From Paenibacillaceae bacterium (lineage in GTDB: Bacteria > Bacillota > Bacilli > Paenibacillales > Paenibacillaceae): 64,000 bases of DNA. The notes below the pieces were generated by a model. The model was not told the DNA's origin and searched no databases. It worked only from the letters and a program-made list of their open reading frames with translations. Below, piece after piece: positions 15,228 to 23,726 of this stretch (position 1 is the first letter of the stretch; each line of letters begins with the position of its first letter). The translations under genes were made by a program, and so were the position numbers. Location: NCBI GenBank assembly GCA_900766135.1, contig CAAFUF010000046.1:1-64000 (forward strand). Direction: 5' to 3'.

Positions 15228-16523
15228 TTACGAACCAAAGTACCCGTTCAGAATGCGCAGGAACACGTTCGGGAACGCCAGGTTGTCCATGTCTTCCCGA
15301 GTGATCCACCGGTACTCGGCGGCTGTGTCGTCGTCGGCCCCGGCGACGGCTGAAGGCCGGGCCGCCGTGCCTGCGGCGAACGGCGCGTCCTGGCCGCCGT
15401 CGCCCGGAATCCGGGCCGCCCGCTCCGCGGCAGCCCGACCGGCTGCGCCGCCCGCCGCGTCATACGCCGCGGCGGTCTCGGCCACGGCCGCGGGACTCAC
15501 GCCACCGCCGGCCGCCTGCATTGGAATCTCCGCGTCAAAGCGAAAAACGCGGAGATTCCAATGGATATGGCTGAACGTGTGCTCCGCGTTCAGCAGCGCC
15601 CCGCCCGGCCGGGCGGGCACCCCGGCGGCGGCCAGCGCCGCCGCCAGCCGGTCCATCGCCGGGCCGTCGGGCAAGCCGGCGCCTTCGCCCGGCACGGCGT
15701 CGGCGGGGATGTGGGGCAGCTCCCACATCCGTGCGAGCAGCCCCGTGTCCGGCCGCCGGCGCACGAGCACGCGGCCGGACAGCGCCCCGCCGCCTTCGAC
15801 GAGGGCTGCGAGCCGGTACTCCGGCCGCGGCGGCTTCGCCTTGCTCTTGACCGGCAGGCGCTCCTCCGCGCCTTCGAGCCGGCCGGCGCAGCGGGCCATC
15901 ACCGGGCAGATCAGGCATTGCGGCGACTTGGGCATGCAGACCAGCGCCCCCAGCTCCATCAGTGCCTGATTAAAATCCGAGGCCCGCCCTTCCGGGATCA
16001 GCTCCGCGGCCAGTTCCTCCATGAGGGTGCGCGTCCCGGCCTTTGCGACATCTTCCTCGATCAGGAAGTAACGCGACAGCACCCGCATGACGTTGCCGTC
16101 CACCGCCGGCTCCGGGCGGTTAAAAGCGATGCTCAGGATGGCCCCGGTCGTATACGGGCCAACCCCCTTCAAGGCGGATACTTCCGCCTTGTTATCCGGC
16201 ACGATCCCGCCGTGCCGCTCCATCACCTGCCGGGCCGCCGCTTGCAGATTGCGGGCCCGCGAATAATAGCCAAGCCCTTCCCAGCATTTCAGCACCTCTT
16301 CCTCCGGTGCCGCCGCCAAGTCCCCGATCGTCGGGAAACGCTCGATAAACCGCTGAAAATAAGGGATGACCGTATCTACGCGCGTCTGCTGCAGCATGAT
16401 CTCCGATACCCAAATATAATAAGGATCGCGGTGCCTGCGCCAAGGCAAGTCCCGCTTGGACCGCTCGTACCAGCCGAGCAGCTCCGAACTGAAAAATATC
16501 CGTGTTTCCCTGTTTCCCCGCAT
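15228..16523 (-). CDS. mutY: Adenine DNA glycosylase MutY with an unusual Ala/Gly-rich insert
   Basis: The 431-residue enzyme removes adenine mispaired with 8-oxoguanine. Catalytic Glu41 (SEIMLQQTRVD), the helix-hairpin-helix LKGVGPYTTGAI and Asp142 (AVDGNVMRVLSR) are present. The [4Fe-4S] cysteines 196, 203, 206 and 212 have the exact C-x6-C-x2-C-x5-C spacing. The C-terminal NUDIX-like domain (about 235-431) is interrupted by roughly 70 residues (335-403) of Ala/Gly-rich sequence between FRFDAEI and EYRWI. That is longer than usual for MutY. A perfect 15-bp DNA inverted repeat sits at the insert boundary. It starts 12 bases after acpS, so the two form an operon. Confidence 0.96.
   Translation of the reverse strand: MRGNRETRIFFSSELLGWYERSKRDLPWRRHRDPYYIWVSEIMLQQTRVDTVIPYFQRFIERFPTIGDLAAAPEEEVLKCWEGLGYYSRARNLQAAARQVMERHGGIVPDNKAEVSALKGVGPYTTGAILSIAFNRPEPAVDGNVMRVLSRYFLIEEDVAKAGTRTLMEELAAELIPEGRASDFNQALMELGALVCMPKSPQCLICPVMARCAGRLEGAEERLPVKSKAKPPRPEYRLAALVEGGGALSGRVLVRRRPDTGLLARMWELPHIPADAVPGEGAGLPDGPAMDRLAAALAAAGVPARPGGALLNAEHTFSHIHWNLRVFRFDAEIPMQAAGGGVSPAAVAETAAAYDAAGGAAGRAAAERAARIPGDGGQDAPFAAGTAARPSAVAGADDDTAAEYRWITREDMDNLAFPNVFLRILNGYFGS
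15521..15561. repeat. Perfect 15-bp inverted repeat inside mutY
   Basis: TTGGAATCTCCGCGT (15521-15535) and its exact complement (15547-15561) flank an 11-bp loop. It lies in coding sequence at the N-terminal boundary of the Ala/Gly-rich insert. Confidence 0.85.
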
Positions 16524-16535
16524 GCTGCTCTCCTT

Positions 16536-16943
16536 CTATTCCACGCATTCCACCACGGCAAAGGCCGAAGCCAGCTGCCGCTCATGCGTAATGCTAAGAT
16601 GTATGGCATATCCGCCGCCCTCCGGACGTCCGGCGGCAGGCAGCCCGAGGCGTTCCCAAGCTTCCCGCGTCAAAGTAACCGCCGGTTTCCCGTTCGCATC
16701 GGGCAAGATCTCCATGTCGGTGAAGCTGAGCACCTGGCCGATACCGCAGCCAAACGCCTTGCTGACCGCTTCCTTGGCCGCAAACCGCCCCGCCAGAAAC
16801 TCCGCCGGACGAGCTGCTTGTCCCGGCAGCTCCAGCTCCGCCGCGGTCAATATCCGCTGACGCAGCCGTTCGCCGATCGACTTGGATAACAAGCGCTGGA
16901 TGCGCTCGATTTCGACGATGTCATGTCCGATTCCGAAAATCAA
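16536..16943 (-). CDS. acpS: Holo-[acyl-carrier-protein] synthase
   Basis: The 135-residue enzyme transfers 4'-phosphopantetheine from CoA to acyl carrier protein. The motifs GIGHDIVEIERI (Mg ligand Asp8), FLAGRFAAKEAVSKAFG (Glu58) and HLSITHE are intact. The start is TTG with an AAGGG nearby, a weak site, and no better start is seen. mutY follows in the same transcript. The 294 bases upstream hold no clear gene. Confidence 0.97.
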   Translation of the reverse strand: MIFGIGHDIVEIERIQRLLSKSIGERLRQRILTAAELELPGQAARPAEFLAGRFAAKEAVSKAFGCGIGQVLSFTDMEILPDANGKPAVTLTREAWERLGLPAAGRPEGGGYAIHLSITHERQLASAFAVVECVE

Positions 16944-17237
16944 CAGGCAGCCCTTCTTCCTTCGTTCTTCATTATTCTTCTATCTTCTTCCCTTGCGTCG
17001 TCCCGAGCCAAGCCCGCAAACCGGCCACTCCCCCCATTGTAACAGGGAACCCGTGAAGGCGCGAGTCTTGTCAAAGCGTTCGTCAGATGGCCGGCTGAAC
17101 GGGGAACAAGCCGCGCATCCGTCCCATGAGCCCTATGCTATACTGAATCTATCCAGTTCTCCCCAACCGCAAGAATGATCAAGAAGCCCATTCATCACTC
17201 CGCTATACTTTAACCATAGACCGGTCTGGAGGAAGTT

Positions 17238-18143
17238 ATGAATCAAATCACCATCATTCAACAAAGCATCGATTATATCGAAGAACGGCTGGGCGAGGAG
17301 CTCACGTTGGCAGAGGTGGCCAAGGCGATGTTTTACTCCGAATACCATTTTCACCGCACGTTCCTGTATTTCGTCGGGGATACGATGACGTCCTACATCC
17401 GGAAGCGAAGATTGTCCCAAGCGGCCGAGTTCCTCGCGCATACCGACCAGAAGGTACTCGACATCGCGTTGCGCTGCGGCTTCAGTTCCCATGAGGCCTT
17501 CACCCGGGCCTTCCGGAAAATGTACGGGATTCTGCCGACGGAATGCCGCCGCCGCGGCTGCCCGCCATACCTTGTGCCCAAGGCGAATCCGCTTCGAGAC
17601 TTCGTTGCCCAAATTTCTTACGATTGGGGAGATTACGACATGCAATACCATATCGAACAAGTTCCGTCCATGCGCATCCTGGGGTTCTCGCTGAAAACGA
17701 CCACGGTGGACGGAGAGAATCACGAGGACATCCCGGCTTTCTGGCAAAAATACATGCGCGAGCAATGGAGCTCGCGCGTTCCCGGCAAACTCCGTCCCAA
17801 CGTCGAACTCGGCGTCTGCACTACCCTCGACGAAGACGGTACGTTTCGTTATATCATCGGCTTTGAAGTCGACGAAACGGCCGAGGCCCAGGAAGGCCTG
17901 ACCGAGTATCGCATCCCGCCGGCGACCTATGCGATCTTTACCACTCCGCCGGCCGGCGAAGCCGACTTCACCTCGTCCATCCAGCAAACCTGGGACGAGA
18001 TCTTCACGAACTGGTTCCCGTCATCCGGATACGAGCAAGTCGCTGCGCCTGACTTCGAATGGTACGATGAACGCTGTTGGCCGAAGGAAGGCAAACAGAT
18101 CGACATTTACATTCCGGTTCAACCTGTCAGCGCGAAAGCCTAA
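17238..18143 (+). CDS. AraC-family regulator with GyrI-like effector domain
   Basis: The 301-residue protein has a double helix-turn-helix of AraC type (residues 8-105; LTLAEVAKAMFYSEYHFHRTF and KVLDIALRCGFSSHEAFTRAFRKMYG). It is fused to a GyrI-like ligand-binding domain (about 140-300; MRILGFSLKTTT, EYRIPPATYAIFTTP, DIYIPV). This arrangement, with DNA-binding domain first, is that of Rob/SoxS-like multidrug sensors. The start follows GGAGG. It converges on yknZ with a shared terminator. The adjacent YknWXYZ-type exporter is a possible but unproven target. Confidence 0.92.
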   Translation: MNQITIIQQSIDYIEERLGEELTLAEVAKAMFYSEYHFHRTFLYFVGDTMTSYIRKRRLSQAAEFLAHTDQKVLDIALRCGFSSHEAFTRAFRKMYGILPTECRRRGCPPYLVPKANPLRDFVAQISYDWGDYDMQYHIEQVPSMRILGFSLKTTTVDGENHEDIPAFWQKYMREQWSSRVPGKLRPNVELGVCTTLDEDGTFRYIIGFEVDETAEAQEGLTEYRIPPATYAIFTTPPAGEADFTSSIQQTWDEIFTNWFPSSGYEQVAAPDFEWYDERCWPKEGKQIDIYIPVQPVSAKA

Positions 18144-18180
18144 TCCCGGCTTATCCGCCAGGCCAACAGCCCTCACAAAA

Positions 18181-18216
18181 ACAACCCGGCTCCTCCAAAC
18201 GGAGGACCGGGTTGTT
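18181..18216. terminator. Bidirectional terminator between AraC gene and yknZ
   Basis: A 15-bp stem with one bulged base (ACAACCCGG-CTCCTCC with GGAGG-ACCGGGTTGT) surrounds an AAAC loop. T runs follow in both directions. Confidence 0.8.
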
Positions 18217-18238
18217 TGCATTTTTAAAATATATGGGA

Positions 18239-19438
18239 TTACTCGTAACGAAGCGATTCGATCGGGTGCAGCTTGGAAGCTTTGTTCGCCGGATACAAGC
18301 CGAAGAAAATGCCCACCGCCGCCGAAAATCCGAAGGCCAGCAAAATGGCCCAAACCGAGACGACGAACGGCCATCCGGAAATCAAGGCAAACACCCACGC
18401 AGCCAGTAACCCCAGCAATGCGCCAAGCGTTCCCCCGATAAACGAGAGGATCACCGCTTCAATCATGAACTGGAGCATGATGGTCCCCGGAGTCGCGCCG
18501 ATCGCTTTGCGGATCCCGATTTCCCGGGTTCTCTCCGTCACGGAGACCAGCATGATGTTCATTACCCCGATCCCCCCGACGAGCAGGGAAATGCCGGCAA
18601 TGGAGCCGATGATCGTCTGCAGGATGGAGAACGTGCTTTTGATCATCTGCTCGGCATCCCTTGCCGATTCCGAGACATACGCATCCTTGCTCACGTTTTT
18701 CCGATCCGCCAGCCACGATTTAATCGTCTCCACCGTCTCGTCCATTCTATCCGGCGAGGTAGGTAAAACCTCGATCATGCTTAAGCGATCGCTTGGCCCA
18801 TCCCCTACCGCAGGCATGGCGGTGATCGGCGCATAGGCGGAATAACGCTCCCCGCCCATTCCGCTCATCAGGCTCTCCTGTACCTTGTACACCCCAACAA
18901 TCCGGAACATCCCTCCGGAGAGTTGGATTTTCCGCCCGATCGCTCCTTGCGGCGACCCAAACGCCTTATTCGCATATTTGGCTTCGACGACAATGGTCTT
19001 CTGGCGTGCCCGCTCCTCTTGCGAGTTGAAGAACCGGCCTGCCACGATATCGATCTTTTGCATCTTGGGCGATTCCGCCGTCGTTCCGGTAATGCTGAAC
19101 TGCAAATCTTCCTTCTTTAATTTGCCGGTCATGCCGTAAGTAGACGACGCCGAAACGTACCGCACTCCCGGCAGCTTACGGATCTCTGCCAATTCCCGCT
19201 GCCGGAAATAGGTATTGTCATCGGGATCTCCGTTGTTATAGTTCGGATAAATCAGAAAATATCCGTCCTCATAGTTCGACATTTCGGACATGATCGAGCT
19301 TTGTCCGGCCTGCCCGATCGACACGACCGTGACCACCGCAGCGACGCCAAAGACGATGCCGATCATCGTCAGGAAGGAACGCAGCTTGTTCATTCGGAGA
19401 TTGTCCAGGGCGACAAGGATGCTCTCCCAAATGCTCAT
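18239..19438 (-). CDS. yknZ: ABC transporter permease, MacB/YknZ type
   Basis: The 399-residue FtsX-superfamily permease has one N-terminal membrane helix (about 20-42), a large MacB-type extracytoplasmic domain (about 45-270), and three C-terminal helices including VGGIGVMNIMLVSVTERTREIGIRKAIGA, a signature of the family. Together with the next three genes it reproduces the B. subtilis yknWXYZ order, a four-component exporter that protects against the SdpC toxin. The start overlaps the stop of the ATPase gene by four bases. The true substrate here is not shown. Confidence 0.92.
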   Translation of the reverse strand: MSIWESILVALDNLRMNKLRSFLTMIGIVFGVAAVVTVVSIGQAGQSSIMSEMSNYEDGYFLIYPNYNNGDPDDNTYFRQRELAEIRKLPGVRYVSASSTYGMTGKLKKEDLQFSITGTTAESPKMQKIDIVAGRFFNSQEERARQKTIVVEAKYANKAFGSPQGAIGRKIQLSGGMFRIVGVYKVQESLMSGMGGERYSAYAPITAMPAVGDGPSDRLSMIEVLPTSPDRMDETVETIKSWLADRKNVSKDAYVSESARDAEQMIKSTFSILQTIIGSIAGISLLVGGIGVMNIMLVSVTERTREIGIRKAIGATPGTIMLQFMIEAVILSFIGGTLGALLGLLAAWVFALISGWPFVVSVWAILLAFGFSAAVGIFFGLYPANKASKLHPIESLRYE

Positions 19439-20124
19439 AGGCTCACACTTCCTTTGCGCTTGTCGCTCAGAATCCGGCCGTCCCCAAACGTAATGATCCG
19501 GTCGGCATGCTCGGCGATATCCGGCTCGTGGGTGACGAGCACGATCGTCGTGCCTTCGGCATGAATCTGTTTGAACAGCGCCATGATTTCATGGGACGAT
19601 TTCGTATCCAGGTTCCCGGTCGGCTCATCGGCCAGCAGGATCGGCGCGTTCATCGTCAGCGCCCGGGCGATCGCCACCCTCTGCTTTTGGCCGCCGGAGA
19701 GCTCATTCGGGCGATGCTTGACCCGTTCGGCCAGCCCCACCCTGCCCAGCAGCTCAAGCGCCCGTTCGTTGCGCTTTTCCCGGGAGATCCCGGCATACAT
19801 CATCGGCAGCGTGACGTTCTGCAGGACGGTTTGGCGGCCCAGCAGATTAAAGCTTTGGAAGACGAAACCGATTTTACGGTTACGCACCTTGGACAGTGCT
19901 TCCTCGCTCAGGGACTGAACCGGATCCCCGTCCAGTTCATAGCTGCCGGAGGTCGGGATGTCCAGGCAACCGATGATGTTCATGAGCGTCGATTTGCCGG
20001 AGCCCGACGAGCCCATGATAGCCACGAACTCGCCCTTTTCGATGTGCAGATCGAGCGGCATCAAGGCCTGTACTTCGAGAGGGCCGTTTTTGTAAACTTT
20101 GGTGATGCCCGTTAGCGTAATCAT
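19435..20124 (-). CDS. yknY: ABC transporter ATP-binding protein, YknY type
   Basis: The 229-residue ATPase of the MacB/LolD class has Walker A GSSGSGKST, Q-loop FVFQSFNLLGRQT, signature LSGGQKQRVAIARAL, Walker B ILLADEPTGNLD and H-loop VLVTHEPDIAEHADRII. It powers the permease encoded by the overlapping downstream gene and overlaps the upstream membrane-fusion gene by four bases, so translation is coupled. Confidence 0.95.
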   Translation of the reverse strand: MITLTGITKVYKNGPLEVQALMPLDLHIEKGEFVAIMGSSGSGKSTLMNIIGCLDIPTSGSYELDGDPVQSLSEEALSKVRNRKIGFVFQSFNLLGRQTVLQNVTLPMMYAGISREKRNERALELLGRVGLAERVKHRPNELSGGQKQRVAIARALTMNAPILLADEPTGNLDTKSSHEIMALFKQIHAEGTTIVLVTHEPDIAEHADRIITFGDGRILSDKRKGSVSL

Positions 20125-21188
20125 TTCACTTTCACCTTAGCGCCGTCCTGCAGTTTGTCGCCGCCTTGTACCACGACGAGGTCGCCTGCGGCCGCACCCG
20201 TGACCAGCTCGATTTGGTCTTCGCTTTCCTTCCCCGTCGTGACTTGTGTCTTGACGGCAACCCCATCCTGAACCTTGAAGACAATGGCTTGCTCGCCGTC
20301 GTACTGAACCGCGTCGATCGGCACGAGCAACCGCTCCTTGTCGGGGATCTCCATTTCCACCGTCACGTTATAACCCGGCCGAAGCTCCGGCGATACTTGA
20401 TCCAGGCTGACCTCCATTTCCACCGACGTATCCTTGGAGGTCGGGTCGGGCAGCCCTGCCGTAGGGGCCAAATAAGAGATGGTGCCGTCATAACTGTCCG
20501 CGAAGGCTTCGCCGGTCACCGCGGCCTTCATTCCTTGCGCCGCCTTGCCCGCATCCAGCTCGTTCAGGTATGCGGTCACTTTAAGACGACTCACGTCGGC
20601 AATCGCGGCGATTTCGCCGCCTTCGGCCAGCATTTGTCCTGCGTTCGCCGATAACGAGGTGACCACGCCGTCTGCAGGGACCAACACTTGCTGGTTCGCG
20701 AGCTGCTTCTCCAAGGATTCGATCGTCAACTGACTGGAGCGGATACGCAGATCGTAGGCGGTTAAGTCAAGCTCTGCCGGCTCCTGGTCCGGGTTCTCGC
20801 TATGCGCCTGCTTGAAGCTTTCAAAATGCTGCTTCTTGGCCGCCAGCCGCTCCGCTTCGGTCAATTGCAGATTAATCCGTTCCTTCTCCAACTGATCCTT
20901 GACTTGCTCCATGCCAAGCGTCAGCAGGACTTGCCCCTTCTTGACCGTATCGCCTTGCTTCACCTTCACCGTTTCCACCACGCCGCTTGCCGGCGCGTAC
21001 ACCGAAGTCTTCTGTCCCGGCTCCAGCTTGCCGTTCGTAAAGATCTGCTCAACGATCTTGCCCATCTTCACTTCAGCCGTCTTCACTTCAGCGGCGCGAT
21101 TGAGCCCCATCATATTGGCGACCACCAGCACGATGACGGCCAACCCGACGAGGGCGCCCCAAAACCATTTTTTCTTGAACAAGTCCAT
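20121..21188 (-). CDS. yknX: Membrane-fusion (HlyD/MacA-like) subunit, YknX type
   Basis: The 355-residue protein has one N-terminal membrane anchor (about residues 9-28). Two lipoyl/biotinyl-like halves (TSVYAPASGVVETVKVKQGDTVKKGQVLL and QQVLVPADGVVTSLSANAGQMLAEGG) are separated by a coiled-coil hairpin and followed by a beta-barrel domain. In yknWXYZ systems this subunit bridges permease and exterior. The start is ATG 21188, preceded by AGGATAGG; a GTG one codon earlier is possible. It overlaps yknY and follows yknW by 31 bases. Confidence 0.92.
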   Translation of the reverse strand: MDLFKKKWFWGALVGLAVIVLVVANMMGLNRAAEVKTAEVKMGKIVEQIFTNGKLEPGQKTSVYAPASGVVETVKVKQGDTVKKGQVLLTLGMEQVKDQLEKERINLQLTEAERLAAKKQHFESFKQAHSENPDQEPAELDLTAYDLRIRSSQLTIESLEKQLANQQVLVPADGVVTSLSANAGQMLAEGGEIAAIADVSRLKVTAYLNELDAGKAAQGMKAAVTGEAFADSYDGTISYLAPTAGLPDPTSKDTSVEMEVSLDQVSPELRPGYNVTVEMEIPDKERLLVPIDAVQYDGEQAIVFKVQDGVAVKTQVTTGKESEDQIELVTGAAAGDLVVVQGGDKLQDGAKVKVK

Positions 21189-21219
21189 CACCTATCCTAT
21201 TTATGTATCATTGCGGACT

Positions 21220-21855
21220 TCAGCTCAGCAGCAGAGAGCCCAGCGAAATCACGAGCCAAGCTGCAATAATCCAGGTGGCCACCGTTTTGCGCGGTCGGTT
21301 CATGATCACCGAGGAGCCGATGATGTACAGAACGAGGCTCCAAATGGAGAAGGGATTGATCAAGGACAATAACCGGTACATCTGGCTGGACTTATCGGAG
21401 ACAAAAGCCCCTAAGCTAAGCGAAATGTCCGTTGCCGATTGAACGTCCGTCGTCATGACCATGATTCCTGTAATCAAGCTGCCCACGAGACCCGGCAAAG
21501 CAGAGAATGCGGCGATGGATACGAATTGCATGTATTTGCCTTCTCCGCGCACCACTAGATTCAGAAGCATCAGCAGCAGGCCCGTCACGAACAACATGAT
21601 CACCGGCATGATGGTGCCCATAACATAAGCGGAAGTCTTGGCTGTTGCCATCACCGTATCGCGCAAGGCGGCATCGATCTGCTGGCTCTGAATTTGTCTG
21701 GCCATCTCTTTCTCCAACACCGGCATCTGCATGTAGATCACGGCAAACGACACAACCAGCAGCACCGCTAACGCAAACAGCCAAGCGGTTTTGTTCTCCC
21801 GCACCCGCTTGAAGGTTTCCTCCGGCGCCATAAAAATCGTAAATACGTTTTTCAA
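21220..21855 (-). CDS. yknW: Yip1-domain membrane protein, YknW type
   Basis: This protein of 211 residues from a TTG start has five or so membrane helices of Yip1 type (LFALAVLLVVSFAVIYMQM, MPVIMLFVTGLLLMLL, SIAAFSALPGLVGSLITGIMV and later). The N-terminal NVFTIFMAPEETFKRVRENK is the usual Yip1 entry. I choose TTG 21855 because GGGAGGGG precedes it; an in-frame TTG 27 bases earlier has no site. In B. subtilis YknW assists assembly of the YknXYZ exporter. It is first in the operon, with a palindrome upstream. Confidence 0.85.
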   Translation of the reverse strand: MKNVFTIFMAPEETFKRVRENKTAWLFALAVLLVVSFAVIYMQMPVLEKEMARQIQSQQIDAALRDTVMATAKTSAYVMGTIMPVIMLFVTGLLLMLLNLVVRGEGKYMQFVSIAAFSALPGLVGSLITGIMVMTTDVQSATDISLSLGAFVSDKSSQMYRLLSLINPFSIWSLVLYIIGSSVIMNRPRKTVATWIIAAWLVISLGSLLLS

Positions 21856-21917
21856 ATAAAACCCCTCCCTCAAATCTCCCAACCTAACTCCATCCTATAC
21901 CACTTCCAAATAAAGAC

Positions 21918-21938
21918 TATAACATGGATCATGTTATA
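21918..21938. promoter_or_regulatory. Perfect palindrome upstream of yknW
   Basis: The arms TATAACATG and CATGTTATA flank a 3-bp centre, 60 bp before the yknW start. It is a strong dimeric-regulator site candidate. No clear sigma-A promoter could be fixed next to it. Confidence 0.6.
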
Positions 21939-22111
21939 TATACGGACAAAGTTCAAAAGAGATTCAGGGACAGGTCCATCATAAATATCGCTTTCCCCGT
22001 ATCCGGTATCGGTTACGTCATGCCTCCCTGCATTATAACCTCTTCTCCTGCCGCCGCCACGGGCCCGGGTCCGGGATTTGTCCTAGACTTAAGTCCAAGC
22101 CCGAACGGCAT

Positions 22112-22153
22112 AAAAAAAACGCGAGCCCCGGGCTTGCCGCCCGGGCTCGCGTA
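22112..22153 (-). terminator. Terminator of nadE
   Basis: On the minus strand a GC-rich 13-bp stem (CGCGAGCCCGGGC type, one bulge) is followed by a run of eight T. The rest of 21939-22111 shows no gene. Confidence 0.88.
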
Positions 22154-22205
22154 GGTCATGCCCGATAAAAGTCATCAGCCTGCTCCGGCCGATGCCCGCC
22201 TTGAA

Positions 22206-23015
22206 TCAAATGCCCGGAATCGGGCTGCGCTTGTGCTCCGTCTTCCGATAGAACGACTCCAGCCGCTCTTGGACCGCCGGGTCGATCGGCTTGCCTTCGA
22301 GATAATCGCTGTTATCGTCGTAGCTGATCCCCAGCTCCTTCTCGTCCGTCTGCCCTTCCCACAGGCCGGCGGTCGGCGCCTTGTCGATCACGCTTTGCGG
22401 CACGCCGAGGCGGGCGGCAAGCTGGCGGACCTGACGTTTGTTCAGCGAGCTAAGCGGCGTGATATCAACCGCCCCATCGCCCCATTTGGTGTAAAAGCCG
22501 GTGATCGCCTCGGAAGCGTGGTCGGTGCCAACGACAAGCAAATTAAGCTCGAAGGCCAGCGCGTACTGCATGACCATCCGCGTCCGCGCTTTGATATTGC
22601 CTTTGCCTTGCGGGCTCAGGTGACGGGACTTCCCGATTTTTTTCATGCCGTGCTCGACTTCAAGGGCGATTTCGTCCACGGCTTCTTCAATGTTCGTCTC
22701 CGCCGTATGTTCAAGTCCAAACGCCTTGGCCACCTCGTAGCTGTGATCGATGTCCTCCTGCTCCCCGTAGGGCTGGAAGACGCCCAGCGTCATATACGGC
22801 TGACCGGTTTCCTGCGTCAGCTCGTCCGTCGCCCGTTTGCATAGACCGGTCGCCACGGCGCTGTCGATCCCGCCGCTGATGGCGATCAAGAGGCCGGTTG
22901 TGCGCGCGGCTTTGACATGCTCCTTCAAGAAGTCGACGCGACGGCGAATCTCCTCATCCACGTCGATGGCGGGCTTTACGCCCAACCGACTAATGATTTC
23001 CTGCTGCAAACTCAT
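22206..23015 (-). CDS. nadE: Ammonia-dependent NAD+ synthetase
   Basis: The 269-residue enzyme makes NAD+ from deamido-NAD+, ATP and ammonia. The PP-loop AISGGIDSAV (46-55) is followed by the conserved TDHASEAITGFYTKWGDGAVDITPLSSLNKRQVRQLA. Near the end is PTAGLWEGQTDEKELGISYD. Length matches B. subtilis NadE, with no glutaminase domain. The start at 23015 follows GGAGGGA; a longer in-frame ATG at 23069 would run into the promoter region. It is monocistronic with its own terminator. Confidence 0.98.
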   Translation of the reverse strand: MSLQQEIISRLGVKPAIDVDEEIRRRVDFLKEHVKAARTTGLLIAISGGIDSAVATGLCKRATDELTQETGQPYMTLGVFQPYGEQEDIDHSYEVAKAFGLEHTAETNIEEAVDEIALEVEHGMKKIGKSRHLSPQGKGNIKARTRMVMQYALAFELNLLVVGTDHASEAITGFYTKWGDGAVDITPLSSLNKRQVRQLAARLGVPQSVIDKAPTAGLWEGQTDEKELGISYDDNSDYLEGKPIDPAVQERLESFYRKTEHKRSPIPGI

Positions 23016-23073
23016 CCTAAATCCCTCCACATCCAAAATATTACACCTTATGTAAGTCGAATTCCCCAAATCT

Positions 23074-23116
23074 AAAAACGCCCCGGGCCCATCCGGACGG
23101 GCCGGATGGCGGGGCG
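23074..23116 (-). terminator. Terminator of the bacilliredoxin gene
   Basis: On the minus strand a 15-bp GC-rich stem with a small asymmetry (CGCCCCGCCATCCGG type) precedes TTTTT, 35 bases after the stop codon. Confidence 0.8.
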
Positions 23117-23151
23117 AAAGCGGCTGCGGTTCGGCCGCCGCCAGAATCGGT

Positions 23152-23586
23152 TTACCGGCAGAACCGGTCGAACGCGCTGGTCAGATCGGCAGCGATTTCC
23201 TCCGCAGAACGGTCCTCGATTTGGTGACGCTCGATGAAATGGACGAGCTCTCCGTCCTTCATCAACGCGATCGAAGGCGAAGAAGGCGGATACGGCGCGA
23301 AATATTCGCGTGCCTTTGCCGTTGCTTCCTTGTCTTGCCCGGCAAATACGGTGAACAAGTGATCCGGCGTCAGGTCATGTTGCAGCGCCTTCGCTACGCC
23401 CGGACGGCATTGTCCCGCCGCACAGCCGCATACGGAATTGACGACGACCAGCGCCGTTCCGTTCGCGCTTGGCAGCTTCTCTTCGACTTCCTCCGGCGAA
23501 CGGAGCTCTTGAATGCCCAGCACGGTCAATTCATCTCTCATCGGCTGCACCATGTCTCTCATATATTGGTCAAATGACATCGACAT
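23152..23586 (-). CDS. Bacilliredoxin (BrxA/BrxB, YphP/YqiW family)
   Basis: The 144-residue thioredoxin-fold protein has the family CGC active site (Cys53-Gly-Cys55 in NSVCGCAAGQCRPG). Bacilliredoxins remove bacillithiol from S-bacillithiolated proteins after oxidative or hypochlorite stress. PYPPSSPSIALMKDGELVHFIERHQIE is the typical second half. The start follows AAGGAG. I cannot separate BrxA from BrxB on sequence alone. It is the third redox-defence gene in the left half of the window, after two superoxide dismutases. Confidence 0.95.
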   Translation of the reverse strand: MSMSFDQYMRDMVQPMRDELTVLGIQELRSPEEVEEKLPSANGTALVVVNSVCGCAAGQCRPGVAKALQHDLTPDHLFTVFAGQDKEATAKAREYFAPYPPSSPSIALMKDGELVHFIERHQIEDRSAEEIAADLTSAFDRFCR

Positions 23587-23726
23587 TACCTATCACTCCT
23601 TATGCAGAATAAAATGGCTCATTCCCCGGCGCCGCACCCGCGTCGCCCTTAGCCAGATTAATTTTATTATACATTCATAAGGAAGGAAAGCAACTCTCCC
23701 TCCCATCGTCCCCAGCCCATTCGGGC

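Noticed and set aside
15561..16889. Plus-strand 442-codon open frame opposite mutY and acpS
   Set aside because: It is the antisense shadow of two firmly identified GC-rich genes and has Arg/Gly/His-rich non-protein composition.
21924..22154. Plus-strand 76-codon frame starting inside the yknW palindrome
   Set aside because: No ribosome binding site, runs through the nadE terminator, composition is not protein-like.
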